From NCBI RefSeq assembly GCF_036226505.1, contig NZ_CP108484.1, positions 5,704,001 through 5,768,000 on the forward strand: 64,000 nucleotides of DNA. The letters run 5' to 3'. The first letter of the stretch is position 1. Each line of letters opens with the position of its first letter. The notes under the pieces were generated by a model, which was given only the letters and a program-made list of their open reading frames with translations, was not told the DNA's origin and did not search any database. Below, one piece after another: positions 31,843-39,544 of the stretch. Source of the DNA: Kitasatospora sp. NBC_01246. Lineage in GTDB: Bacteria > Actinomycetota > Actinomycetes > Streptomycetales > Streptomycetaceae. The translations under genes and the position numbers were made by a program.

Positions 31843-32838
31843 ATGAGCACGCACGAACCATCCGCGGACCGCGACGGCTGTCCCGCACCCACTGGTGCGG
31901 ACTCGCCGTCGCGGTCCGCGGCCGTTTCCACGACCGCGCCCGCCACGGCGCCGGTGCCCGCCACGGCGCCGGTGCCCGCCACGGCGCCGATGGTGGAGCC
32001 GGTGCTCGAGCCGGGCACCCGGCGCGTCCCCGAGACCCAGGCGCCCCGGGAGGCGGTCCCGGAATCCGAGCGGACCTCGGCCGACGGCTCGGTGGAGGAC
32101 TCGGTGGAGGACTCGGCGGGCGCTGCGGCCGACGTTTCGGTGGACGAGCCCGGGGTGGTGCCCCGTTCGCGCTCGCGTGACCTCCTTCTGCTGGTGGGTA
32201 TCTGCCTGCTGTCCCTGCTCCTGGTGAACGCCTTCGTGGCGCGGCCGTTCGCGGTGCCGTCCGGGTCGATGGAGAACAGCCTGCGCCCGGGCGACCGCCT
32301 GATCGCGAACCAACTGGCCTACTCCTTCGGAGGGCATCCGCAGCGCGGTGATGTCGTGGTCTTCGACGGGAGGGGCTCCTTCCTGCGTGGGTCGGCCGAG
32401 CCGACCGGGTTCGGGAACGCACTGCGCTCGCTCGTCCGGGATCTCGGACTTGCGCCGGCCGACGACTCGGTCTACGTCAAGCGCGTCATCGGCGTCGGCG
32501 GGGACCGGGTGACCAGTACCGGGCCGGGCGCGCGGATCACCGTCAACGGCGTACCGGTCGACGAGTCCTCCTACCTCGCACCGGGGGACGAGCCGTCGAA
32601 GGTGGCCTTCGATGTGGTGGTGCCGGCCGGAAAGCTGTGGGTCATGGGGGACCACCGCGATGCCTCCCGTGACTCGCGGGACCACCTGGGTGAGCCCGGT
32701 GGCGGGTTCGTGCCCGAGGGCAAGGTGATCGGACGGGCGGAGTGGGTGGTCTACCCGGTCGGCCACTGGACCGGCCTGGACCGGTCGGCGGCGTTCGCCG
32801 CGGTAGGGGGGACCGGTGGCCATGGGGACCAGAGGTAG
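31843..32838 (+). CDS. lepB: Type I signal peptidase (first of four)
   Basis: 331-aa membrane serine peptidase that removes signal peptides from Sec/Tat substrates. A long Pro/Ala/Thr/Glu-rich cytoplasmic N-terminus (about 110 aa, with V-P-A-T-A-P repeats) precedes one membrane helix (L-L-L-L-V-G-I-C-L-L-S-L-L-L-V). Catalytic Ser142 is in P-S-G-S-M-E-N-S and Lys213 in V-K-R-V-I-G-V-G-G-D; M-G-D-H-R-D-A-S-R-D-S-R completes the site. TAAGCT at 31828-31833, 9 nt before ATG 31843, suggests an almost leaderless transcript. Corresponds by position to the first of the streptomycete sipW-Z set. Its 3' end overlaps the second lepB. Confidence 0.93.
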   Translation: MSTHEPSADRDGCPAPTGADSPSRSAAVSTTAPATAPVPATAPVPATAPMVEPVLEPGTRRVPETQAPREAVPESERTSADGSVEDSVEDSAGAAADVSVDEPGVVPRSRSRDLLLLVGICLLSLLLVNAFVARPFAVPSGSMENSLRPGDRLIANQLAYSFGGHPQRGDVVVFDGRGSFLRGSAEPTGFGNALRSLVRDLGLAPADDSVYVKRVIGVGGDRVTSTGPGARITVNGVPVDESSYLAPGDEPSKVAFDVVVPAGKLWVMGDHRDASRDSRDHLGEPGGGFVPEGKVIGRAEWVVYPVGHWTGLDRSAAFAAVGGTGGHGDQR

Positions 32839-33778
32839 GGGCCGCCTGGCGGACCGACCGTCCGACGCGGTACCGGGCGATCCGGCGGGAGCACGCGGAC
32901 CGGGGACGTCCGGTCCGGAGGCAGCGACGCCCATCCGCGGGCGGGCCGACCGTCGGCGTACCGCCCGCCGGGCCGCCCGCCGCCGCAAGCGCTCGCTCCT
33001 GCACGAGATCCCGCTGATCGTCCTGGTGGCACTGCTGGTGGCCCTGGTGATGAAGACCTTCATGGTGCAGGTGTTCGTCATCCCCTCCGGTTCGATGGAG
33101 CAGACCATCCAGATCGGCGACCGGGTGCTGGTGGACAAGCTCACCCCCTGGTTCGGTGCCGAGCCGGGGCGCGGCGACGTCGTGGTGTTCAAGGATCCGG
33201 GCGGTTGGCTGGAGGCCGACCACAAGCCGTCCACGGATGGGCCGGTACTTCGCGGGGCGAAGCAGGTCCTCACTTTCGTCGGGCTGCTGCCGTCCGACAG
33301 CGAGCAGGATCTGATCAAGCGGGTGATCGGTGTCGGCGGGGACACCGTGGAGTGCTGCGACGAGCAGGGCCGCCTCAGCGTCAACGGCACGGCGGTGGAC
33401 GAGCCGTACCTGTCGCCGGGCAACCCGCCGTCCCGCCAGCCGTTCAAGGTGAAGGTGCCGCAGGGGCGGCTCTGGGTGATGGGCGATCATCGGGACGTGT
33501 CGGCCGATTCCCGTTTTCACATGGGTAATCCGGGGCAGGGCACCATCCCACTGAGTGGTGTGGTCGGTCAGGCGTTCGTGGTGGCCTGGCCGGTCGGCCG
33601 GGTCCATCAACTTGATGCGCCGGGTTCACTCTCCTCAGTGGCCCGGTCCGCGGACCTCCGTGGAACTGGGCCGGAAGCGATGGATGTTGGGCCGCTTCCG
33701 AAGGAACCTCCGCTCGTTATGGGTGTGTTGGGCATCCTTCCGCTCATCGGCCGAAGGCCCGGGCGGCCTCGGGAGTAG
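32816..33778 (+). CDS. lepB: Type I signal peptidase (second of four)
   Basis: 320-aa signal peptidase. Basic N-terminus with R-R-x-x-A-R-R-A-A-R-R-R-K-R before the membrane helix, catalytic Ser93 (P-S-G-S-M-E-Q-T) and Lys168 (I-K-R-V-I-G-V-G-G-D), then M-G-D-H-R-D-V-S-A-D-S-R. It has a C-terminal hydrophobic stretch (M-G-V-L-G-I-L-P-L-I-G), possibly a second membrane contact. GTG 32816 follows GGGGGGA and overlaps the first lepB by 23 nt; ATG 32822 is an alternative. Two adjacent cysteines (E-C-C-D) lie after the catalytic Lys. Confidence 0.93.
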   Translation: MAMGTRGRGRLADRPSDAVPGDPAGARGPGTSGPEAATPIRGRADRRRTARRAARRRKRSLLHEIPLIVLVALLVALVMKTFMVQVFVIPSGSMEQTIQIGDRVLVDKLTPWFGAEPGRGDVVVFKDPGGWLEADHKPSTDGPVLRGAKQVLTFVGLLPSDSEQDLIKRVIGVGGDTVECCDEQGRLSVNGTAVDEPYLSPGNPPSRQPFKVKVPQGRLWVMGDHRDVSADSRFHMGNPGQGTIPLSGVVGQAFVVAWPVGRVHQLDAPGSLSSVARSADLRGTGPEAMDVGPLPKEPPLVMGVLGILPLIGRRPGRPRE

Positions 33779-34024
33779 GCCCGGCTGACCGGTGGAGGGC
33801 CGGCCGGCGTGCGTGGGAGCGCGAGCCGGATGCCTGGGAGTGATAGAGAAGTGCTGGTGCGGCCGGTACGCGACAACGGCCGCGTCCGGAGGCTGTGCCG
33901 GTGTCAGGTGTCCCCCAAGAGGGCGGCCCTGGGGCCGGGGCACGGTCGATGGTGGAGGTAGTGCCCGCTGTGCGGCACTGTGAGCGCGGACGCGCAGGCG
34001 TCCGCACAGCTGGGAGGAGACGTT

Positions 34025-35026
34025 GTGGGGGATTTGGTGATCGGCGCCCGCTCAGGCGCCGGAGAGCCCGAGGGCTCCGGTCATCGGGCGGAACGGTCGA
34101 CGGAGTCCGCAGTGTCTTCGAGTTCCGCGGAGGACGCGGCGGTTCAGTCCGCGGACGAGCAGGGCAGTGGTGCGGGCGACGGTTCCGACGCCCGGGACGA
34201 CGTGAGCTCTGACGGCGGGTCGGAGGAGAAGGCCGGCGGCAAGGAGCACAAGCAGCGCTCGTTCTGGAAGGAACTGCCGATTCTGATCGGCATCGCGCTG
34301 GTCCTGGCGCTGGTGATCAAGACTTTCTTCGTCCAGGCGTTCTCCATTCCGTCGGAGTCGATGCAGAACACGCTTCAGGTCGGCGACCGCGTCCTGGTGG
34401 ACAAGCTGACCCCGTGGTTCGGAGCCGAGCCCGAGCGGGGCGAGGTCGTGGTGTTCCACGACCCGGGCGGCTGGCTGGCGGACGAGCCCACCAAGCAGAG
34501 CGACAACTCCTTCGTGCGGGGGGTGCAGGACGTGCTCAGCTTCGTCGGCCTGATGCCCTCCGAGAACGAGAAGGACCTGATCAAGCGGGTCATCGCGGTC
34601 GGTGGGGACACCGTCGAGTGCGAGGGCGAGGGGCCGGTCAAGGTCAACGGGATCGCTCTCAACGAGCCGTATGTGTTCCCCGGTAACACCCCCTGCGGGA
34701 CGAAGCCCTTCGGCCCGGTGAAGGTGCCGGACGGCCGGATCTGGGTGATGGGTGACCACCGAGCGGACTCGCTGGACTCCCGCTTCCACATGGACCAGCC
34801 GGGTGGCGGCACCGTTCCGGTGGACGAGGTCATCGGACGGGCCTTCGTGGTGGCCTGGCCGATCAACCACTGGTCGACACTGCCGGTGCCGGACACCTTC
34901 GACCAGAAGGGTCTGGCGGCGGCCGTGCCGTTCGTTCCGCCCGTGGCCGGCGCGGTCGGCGCGGTCAGCCTGCTTCCGCTGGTGCGCCGGCTGAAGGGCC
35001 GGTCGGAGCGCGCGAAGCGGTCCTGA
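34025..35026 (+). CDS. lepB: Type I signal peptidase (third of four)
   Basis: 333-aa signal peptidase, all motifs intact: Ser112 in P-S-E-S-M-Q-N-T, Lys187 in I-K-R-V-I-A-V-G-G-D and M-G-D-H-R-A-D-S-L-D-S-R. GGGAGGAG at 34012-34018 decides the start at GTG 34025; an in-frame GTG at 33980 has no such signal. The N-terminus is a Ser/Asp/Glu-rich cytoplasmic stretch and the C-terminus has a second hydrophobic helix followed by basic residues (R-R-L-K-G-R-S-E-R-A-K-R). The 246-nt gap after the previous lepB probably holds a promoter. Confidence 0.93.
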   Translation: MGDLVIGARSGAGEPEGSGHRAERSTESAVSSSSAEDAAVQSADEQGSGAGDGSDARDDVSSDGGSEEKAGGKEHKQRSFWKELPILIGIALVLALVIKTFFVQAFSIPSESMQNTLQVGDRVLVDKLTPWFGAEPERGEVVVFHDPGGWLADEPTKQSDNSFVRGVQDVLSFVGLMPSENEKDLIKRVIAVGGDTVECEGEGPVKVNGIALNEPYVFPGNTPCGTKPFGPVKVPDGRIWVMGDHRADSLDSRFHMDQPGGGTVPVDEVIGRAFVVAWPINHWSTLPVPDTFDQKGLAAAVPFVPPVAGAVGAVSLLPLVRRLKGRSERAKRS

Positions 35027-35054
35027 CCACCACCGGGTCGCCCCCGGGTCTTGC

Positions 35055-35103
35055 GCGGGCCGTGGTACCGACGAGTAATCTGCTCGGACGTGCCACGGCC
35101 CGC
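35055..35103 (+). terminator. Hairpin between third and fourth lepB, overlapping a possible promoter
   Basis: Perfect 11-bp arms (35055-35065 / 35093-35103), inner CGAG/CTCG pairing and GGTTTTCC just after, which reads as a terminator. The same stretch holds TTGCGC (35051-35056) and TAATCT (35076-35081), a possible promoter for the fourth lepB with a long 19-bp spacer. Both roles may apply. Confidence 0.5.
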
Positions 35104-35162
35104 CGGGTTTTCCGCCTGTGGCCCCGGCGTGCCATGAGCGGTCCCGGGTCAGGCAGGGGTGG

Positions 35163-35927
35163 ATGGTTTCGATGAGCAGTGTCGCGACACCGACGGCGGA
35201 CCGCCCGCCTGCGCCCGGACGGTCCCGGCCCAGGCCGGCCGCGGTGCTGCAGGGCGTGCTGATCGGGCTCGGTCTGGTCCTGCTGGTCGGCGGCTTCGTG
35301 GTCATGGCGCTGGACTACCGGCCGTACGGCATTCCGACCGGTTCGATGACCCCGACGCTCAAGGTCGGGGACACCGTCGTCGCCCGGCAGATCGACGGCA
35401 AGGACGTCGGCCGGGGTGACGTCGTGGTCTTCCGCGACCAGGCGTGGGGCGGTGAACTCATGGTCAAGCGCGTGGTCGCGGTCGGCGGGGACACCGTGGC
35501 GACCACCGGGGACGACCAACGGCTGACCGTCAACGGCAAGCCGGTGGAAGAGCCGTACCTGGAGACGCAGGGCCCGCAGGGGAGCGCGTTCAGCGTGGAC
35601 GTGCCTCCTGGCCGGCTCTTTCTGCTGGGAGACAACCGACAGGGGTCGCTCGACTCCCGCCTCCACCTGGAGGTCGACGGCGGCACGATCCCCGCCACCG
35701 AGGTGGAGGCCCGGGTGGAGGCCACCGTCCTGCCCTTCGGCCGGACGGGTCTGTTCGCCCGCACCACCGCCTTCGACGCGCTCGGTGGGCCGAAGGCCGG
35801 CGAGCCGGGACCGTTGGAGCCGGCCTTCTACGCCACCGTTGTAGGCGCGGCGATGATCGTCGTGACCTGTGGGGTGAGCGGGGCGGCCGGTGCGGCCCGC
35901 CGGCTGGGACGCCGCCGCGACGCTTGA
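35163..35927 (+). CDS. lepB: Type I signal peptidase (fourth of four)
   Basis: 254-aa, the shortest and most divergent of the four. Membrane helix V-L-I-G-L-G-L-V-L-L-V-G-G-F-V-V, catalytic Ser61 in P-T-G-S-M-T-P-T, Lys102 in V-K-R-V-V-A-V-G-G-D, then L-G-D-N-R-Q-G-S-L-D-S-R, where Asn replaces the His seen in the other three copies. A second membrane helix near the C-terminus (Y-A-T-V-V-G-A-A-M-I-V-V-T) makes it a two-span enzyme. Start ATG 35163; ATG 35172 is equally possible. Confidence 0.92.
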   Translation: MVSMSSVATPTADRPPAPGRSRPRPAAVLQGVLIGLGLVLLVGGFVVMALDYRPYGIPTGSMTPTLKVGDTVVARQIDGKDVGRGDVVVFRDQAWGGELMVKRVVAVGGDTVATTGDDQRLTVNGKPVEEPYLETQGPQGSAFSVDVPPGRLFLLGDNRQGSLDSRLHLEVDGGTIPATEVEARVEATVLPFGRTGLFARTTAFDALGGPKAGEPGPLEPAFYATVVGAAMIVVTCGVSGAAGAARRLGRRRDA

Positions 35928-36126
35928 CGGGTGCCACGGCCGCCGCTCCGGCGGGCGCCGCCGCCCCGGTCGGCGGCGCAGCCTCAGTTCGAGTCGGCGC
36001 CGACGGCCGCGCGACCGCCGGCGCCCGTGGCCCGATCGCTCTGCCGAACATCGCCCCGGCAGGTCCTGCCGGGTGGCAGGATCGAGGGGATCGGCCCGAC
36101 GAACGAGGGGAGGGGGGAGGGCGGCG

Positions 36127-36600
36127 ATGACGGCCAAGCACCGCAAGGCTTCACGGATCCTGCTGTTGGACGGGCAGGACCGCCTGCTTCTCTTCCGGGG
36201 CTCGGATCCGGTGGTGCCGGACGTCACCTGGTGGTTCACCCCCGGAGGAGGCCTGGAACCGGGGGAGAGCACTCGCGAGGCCGCGGTGCGCGAGCTCGCC
36301 GAGGAGACGGGGCTGCGGGGCGTGGACCTCGGGCCCGTGGTTGCGTACGACACGGTTTCGTACTCCTTTCGGGAGCAGCGCTACGAGCAGGAGCAGTGGT
36401 TCCACCTGGCCCGGACCGTGGAGACGGTGCTCGATCATTCGAGGATGGGCAGGGACGAGCACGCCGAACTGCTCGCGGCACGCTGGTGGACGGTCGAGGA
36501 GCTGGGGGAGACCGCCGAAACGATCTATCCGATCGGGCTGGCGGACTTCGTGGGGCGACTGCTGGCCGAGGGGCCGCCAGTCACGCCGGTAAGGCTCTGA
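36127..36600 (+). CDS. Nudix hydrolase
   Basis: 157-aa Nudix-fold pyrophosphohydrolase. The Nudix box G-G-L-E-P-G-E-S-x6-R-E-L-A-E-E-T-G-L is complete with its metal-binding Glu residues, near residues 42-63. The substrate cannot be deduced; W-W-F-T-P-G-G-G before the box is common in streptomycete members. A G-rich Shine-Dalgarno region (GGGGGAGGG) precedes ATG 36127. It lies 199 nt after the fourth lepB and 55 nt before the DUF2469 gene, the usual streptomycete order. Confidence 0.9.
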   Translation: MTAKHRKASRILLLDGQDRLLLFRGSDPVVPDVTWWFTPGGGLEPGESTREAAVRELAEETGLRGVDLGPVVAYDTVSYSFREQRYEQEQWFHLARTVETVLDHSRMGRDEHAELLAARWWTVEELGETAETIYPIGLADFVGRLLAEGPPVTPVRL

Positions 36601-36614
36601 GGGTGAGTGCGGTG

Positions 36615-36631
36615 GTCCACAATGGGTGGAC
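36615..36631. promoter_or_regulatory. Small palindrome upstream of the DUF2469 gene
   Basis: GTCCAC-AATGG-GTGGAC, perfect 6-bp arms, 24 nt before ATG 36656. TGGTCCACA inside it (36613-36621) is one mismatch from the DnaA-box form TTGTCCACA. It may equally be a weak Nudix-gene terminator. Confidence 0.35.
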
Positions 36632-36655
36632 GTGACAAGTTGAGGGGACGCCTGG

Positions 36656-36982
36656 ATGAGTGCCGAAGATCTCGAGAAGTACGAGACCGAGATGGAGCTC
36701 AAGCTCTACCGGGAGTACCGGGACGTCGTCGGCCTGTTCAAGTACGTGATTGAGACCGAGCGACGCTTCTACCTCACCAACGACTACGAGCTGCAGGTGC
36801 ACTCGGTCCAGGGCGAGGTCTTTTTCGAGGTGTCGATGGCGGATGCGTGGGTCTGGGACATGTACCGGCCGGCCCGGTTCGTCCGTAAGGTCCGGGTGCT
36901 GACCTTCAAGGACGTGAACATCGAGGAGCTCGCGAAGAGCGATCTGGAGCTGCCCTCGGACGAGTCCGGGTTCGGGAACTGA
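36656..36982 (+). CDS. DUF2469 family protein
   Basis: 108-aa protein, highly conserved throughout actinobacteria: M-S-A-E-D-L-E-K-Y-E-T-E-M-E-L-K-L-Y-R-E-Y-R-D-V-V and V-H-S-V-Q-G-E-V-F-F-E-V are the family core, and D-A-W-V-W-D-M-Y-R-P-A-R-F-V follows. No enzymatic motif and no membrane segment is visible, and the function is not known. It is consistently found next to the yraN-comM-dprA genes. Confidence 0.92.
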   Translation: MSAEDLEKYETEMELKLYREYRDVVGLFKYVIETERRFYLTNDYELQVHSVQGEVFFEVSMADAWVWDMYRPARFVRKVRVLTFKDVNIEELAKSDLELPSDESGFGN

Positions 36983-37058
36983 CGTTGGACCGCTCGGTCC
37001 CGCGGTGTCCAGGGGAATTTCGACTTTCCCGGGATTCTCACTCCTGCGAGTGACAGAA

Positions 37059-37087
37059 GTTATCCACAGGCCCGGGTTATCCACAGG
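37059..37087 (+). promoter_or_regulatory. Tandem pair of DnaA boxes upstream of yraN-comM-dprA
   Basis: The 12-mer GTTATCCACAGG occurs twice, identically, at 37059-37070 and 37076-37087, separated by CCCGG (17-bp period). Each contains TTATCCACA, a perfect DnaA box, in the same orientation as the downstream operon. It ends 63 nt before GTG 37151 (54 nt before GTG 37142). A nearly identical element lies upstream of the M23 gene. Confidence 0.75.
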
Positions 37088-37150
37088 AAATAGCAACCCT
37101 CTGGCCCTGTCCCGGGTCGCACGGAAACCTCCGCGTCGGAGGTGGTCACC

Positions 37151-37819
37151 GTGCAGGACACCAAGCGCACCACGCGTAAGCAGAGTGAGACGCCCAAGGC
37201 CCGACCGAGTGGGCAGGCCCGGCGCAGGGCGGCGAGGGCGCCGGAGGAGTACCAGGCGGAGCTGTCCGGGCTCGGAAACAGGCCAGCTCCGCCGCGCACT
37301 GAGCAGGCCGACCCGGAGAAGGCCGGTCCTGAGCGAGCCGTTCCCGAGAAGGCCGTTCCTGAGCGGGGCGGTCCGGGGAAGGCCCTGTCGGGGCGCGGCA
37401 CGAACAACGGGCTGGGCCGTTACGGGGAGCGGGTCGCCGCCCGGCGGCTCGCCGAGAGCGGCCTCAGGATCCTGGACCGCAACTGGCGCTGCGTCGAGGG
37501 CGAGCTGGACATCGTCGCCCTCGACGGCGACACCCTGGCCGTTTGTGAGGTGAAGACCCGCTCCGAGCGGGGATTCCAGCAGCCGAGCGAGGCCATCGAC
37601 CGAGCCAAGGCCGCCCGACTCCAGCGATTGGCGGAGCGCTGGGTGGCGGAGCGCTGGCCCGGCCACTTCGCCAGGTTGGCCGGCCCCGGGTACAGCCCCG
37701 TGCCGGCGGACCCGCAGTGGCCGCCCGTGCCGCCCGGCGGCGTCCGGATCGACCTCGTGGCCGTCATCAACCGGGCCCGGGGCGCCGCCTCGGTGGACCA
37801 CCTGAGGGGGGTGGTCTGA
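37151..37819 (+). CDS. YraN/UPF0102 family endonuclease-like protein
   Basis: 222-aa protein. The C-terminal 140 residues are the UPF0102 domain with a restriction-endonuclease-like core: G-R-Y-G-E-R-V-A-A-R-R-L, then L-D-R-N-W-R-C-V-E-G-E-L-D-I-V-A and C-E-V-K-T-R (E-x8-D...E-x-K pattern). Role uncertain, probably DNA processing. GGAGG at 37138-37142 supports GTG 37151. The first 80 residues are an unusual Arg/Lys then Pro/Glu/Lys extension containing P-E-K-A-x-P-E-R repeats. No ATG or convincing alternative start lies near the conserved domain, so the extension may be real. One base separates its stop from comM. Confidence 0.88.
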   Translation: MQDTKRTTRKQSETPKARPSGQARRRAARAPEEYQAELSGLGNRPAPPRTEQADPEKAGPERAVPEKAVPERGGPGKALSGRGTNNGLGRYGERVAARRLAESGLRILDRNWRCVEGELDIVALDGDTLAVCEVKTRSERGFQQPSEAIDRAKAARLQRLAERWVAERWPGHFARLAGPGYSPVPADPQWPPVPPGGVRIDLVAVINRARGAASVDHLRGVV

Positions 37820-37820
37820 G

Positions 37821-39542
37821 ATGGCCTTCGCCCGTACCTGTTCCGTCGCGCTGGTCGGCGTCGACGGTGTGATCGTCGAGGTCCAGGCCGATCTGGAGCC
37901 CGGAGTCGCCGCCTTCACCCTGGTCGGTCTGCCCGACAAAGCCCTCTCCGAGGCCCGCGACCGGGTGCGCGCGGCCCTGGTGAACAGCGGCGAGGTCTGG
38001 CCGCAGCGAAAGCTCACCGTCGGACTCAGCCCCGCCTCGGTACCGAAGAGTGGCAGCGGCTTCGACCTCGCGGTGGCCTGCGCCGTCCTCGCCGCCGCCG
38101 AGCGCTTGGATCCGTCCTCCATCGCCGAACTGCTGATCATCGGCGAGCTGGGGCTCGACGGGCGGGTGCGCCCGGTACGCGGCATCCTGCCGTCGGTGCT
38201 CGCCGCCGCCGACGCCGGTTACCAGCGGGTCGTGGTGGCCGAACAGACTGCCGCCGAGGCCTCCCTGGTCCCGGGCGTGACCGTCATCGGCGTGCGCAGC
38301 CTGCGGCAGCTCGTCGCCGTCCTGACCGGCGCACCCGAGCCGGAGGAGCCGCCCGACCCGATCAGCGGCCGCCCGGATCCCCTGATGGCCGGGCTGATGC
38401 TCCCCACCGCAGGGGTGCGCGGACTGCCCGACGACCGGGCCGCCCGGCTGGACCTGGCGGACGTCGCCGGCCAGTACGAGGCCCGACGCGCGCTGGAGAT
38501 CGCCGCCGCCGGTGGTCACCACCTGTACTTGAAAGGTCCACCGGGCGCGGGCAAGACCATGTTGGCGGAGCGGCTCCCGGCGCTGCTGCCGCCACTCACC
38601 CAGAAGGAGGCCCTGGAGGTCACCGCCGTGCACTCGGTGGCCGGCCTGCTCCCGGCCGGTCGGCCACTGATCGACTGCGCGCCGTACTGCGCACCGCACC
38701 ACTCCACCACCATGCCGGCCATCGTCGGCGGCGGCAGTGGCCTGCCCCGACCGGGCGCGGTCTCGCTGGCCCACCGGGGTGTGCTGTTCCTGGACGAGGC
38801 GCCGGAGTTTCCGGTCAGGGTGCTCGACGCGCTGCGCCAGCCGCTCGAATCGGGGGAGGTGGTGATCGCCCGATCGGCCGGATCGCTCAGGCTGCCGGCC
38901 AGGTTCCTGCTCTGCCTGGCCGCGAATCCCTGTCCCTGCGGGCGGTACTCGCGGCGGGGCGAGGGGTGCGAGTGCACTCCGGCGATGGTCAGCCGGTACC
39001 AGGGGCGGCTGTCCGGACCGCTGCTCGACCGGGTCGACCTCCAGGTCCAGGTCGCTCCGGTGACCAGGGTCGAGCTGATGGAGCGGGACACCACGGCGGA
39101 GAGCACCGCGACCGTGGCGGCCCGGGTGCTTGCCGCGCGGGAGCGCGCGGCGGCACGGCTGGCGCACACACCGTGGCGGACCAATGCCGAAGTGCCCGGC
39201 CATGAGCTGCGGACCCGATGGCAGCTCGGCCCCAACGCGCTGAACGATGCCGCCCGACAGCTGGAGCGCGGTCTGCTGACCGCCCGCGGCCTGGACCGGG
39301 TGCTCAGGGTCGCCTGGACGGTCGCCGATCTCGCCGGGCGCGACCGGCCGGACCAGCGGGACGTACGGACGGCCCTGGTGCTCCGCACCGGTGTGGAGCA
39401 GGGGCTGCCGTTGACCGAGCGCTCCTTCGGCCGGCTCGGCGGCGAGCCGCTGCCGCCGGCCGGGCCGAATGGCGACCGGCTGCTCCGTGCCGGTCCACCT
39501 GCCGCGACACCCGATCAGCGGCCGAGCGACAAGGAGACCTGA
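37821..39542 (+). CDS. comM: YifB/ComM-like Mg-chelatase-type AAA ATPase
   Basis: 573-aa AAA+ protein. The N-terminal domain (L-V-G-L-P-D-K-A-L-S-E-A-R-D-R-V-R-A-A-L) is followed by Walker A G-P-P-G-A-G-K-T near 239-246, Walker B V-L-F-L-D-E-A-P-E-F and a four-cysteine insertion (N-P-C-P-C-G...G-C-E-C). ComM is a hexameric helicase that promotes branch migration during integration of transformed DNA in Vibrio; in streptomycetes, which are not known to be naturally transformable, its role is open. Located between yraN and dprA with 1-2 nt spacing, a DNA-processing operon. Confidence 0.92.
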   Translation: MAFARTCSVALVGVDGVIVEVQADLEPGVAAFTLVGLPDKALSEARDRVRAALVNSGEVWPQRKLTVGLSPASVPKSGSGFDLAVACAVLAAAERLDPSSIAELLIIGELGLDGRVRPVRGILPSVLAAADAGYQRVVVAEQTAAEASLVPGVTVIGVRSLRQLVAVLTGAPEPEEPPDPISGRPDPLMAGLMLPTAGVRGLPDDRAARLDLADVAGQYEARRALEIAAAGGHHLYLKGPPGAGKTMLAERLPALLPPLTQKEALEVTAVHSVAGLLPAGRPLIDCAPYCAPHHSTTMPAIVGGGSGLPRPGAVSLAHRGVLFLDEAPEFPVRVLDALRQPLESGEVVIARSAGSLRLPARFLLCLAANPCPCGRYSRRGEGCECTPAMVSRYQGRLSGPLLDRVDLQVQVAPVTRVELMERDTTAESTATVAARVLAARERAAARLAHTPWRTNAEVPGHELRTRWQLGPNALNDAARQLERGLLTARGLDRVLRVAWTVADLAGRDRPDQRDVRTALVLRTGVEQGLPLTERSFGRLGGEPLPPAGPNGDRLLRAGPPAATPDQRPSDKET

Positions 39543-39544
39543 GC

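Noticed and set aside
35924..36130. 68-codon TTG frame between the fourth lepB and the Nudix gene
   Set aside because: It overlaps both neighbours and is Ala/Gly/Arg-rich without a ribosome binding site; treated as spacer.
37059..37087. Chromosomal origin oriC
   Set aside because: Only two boxes are present, and dnaA, dnaN and the many-box cluster of a streptomycete origin are missing.
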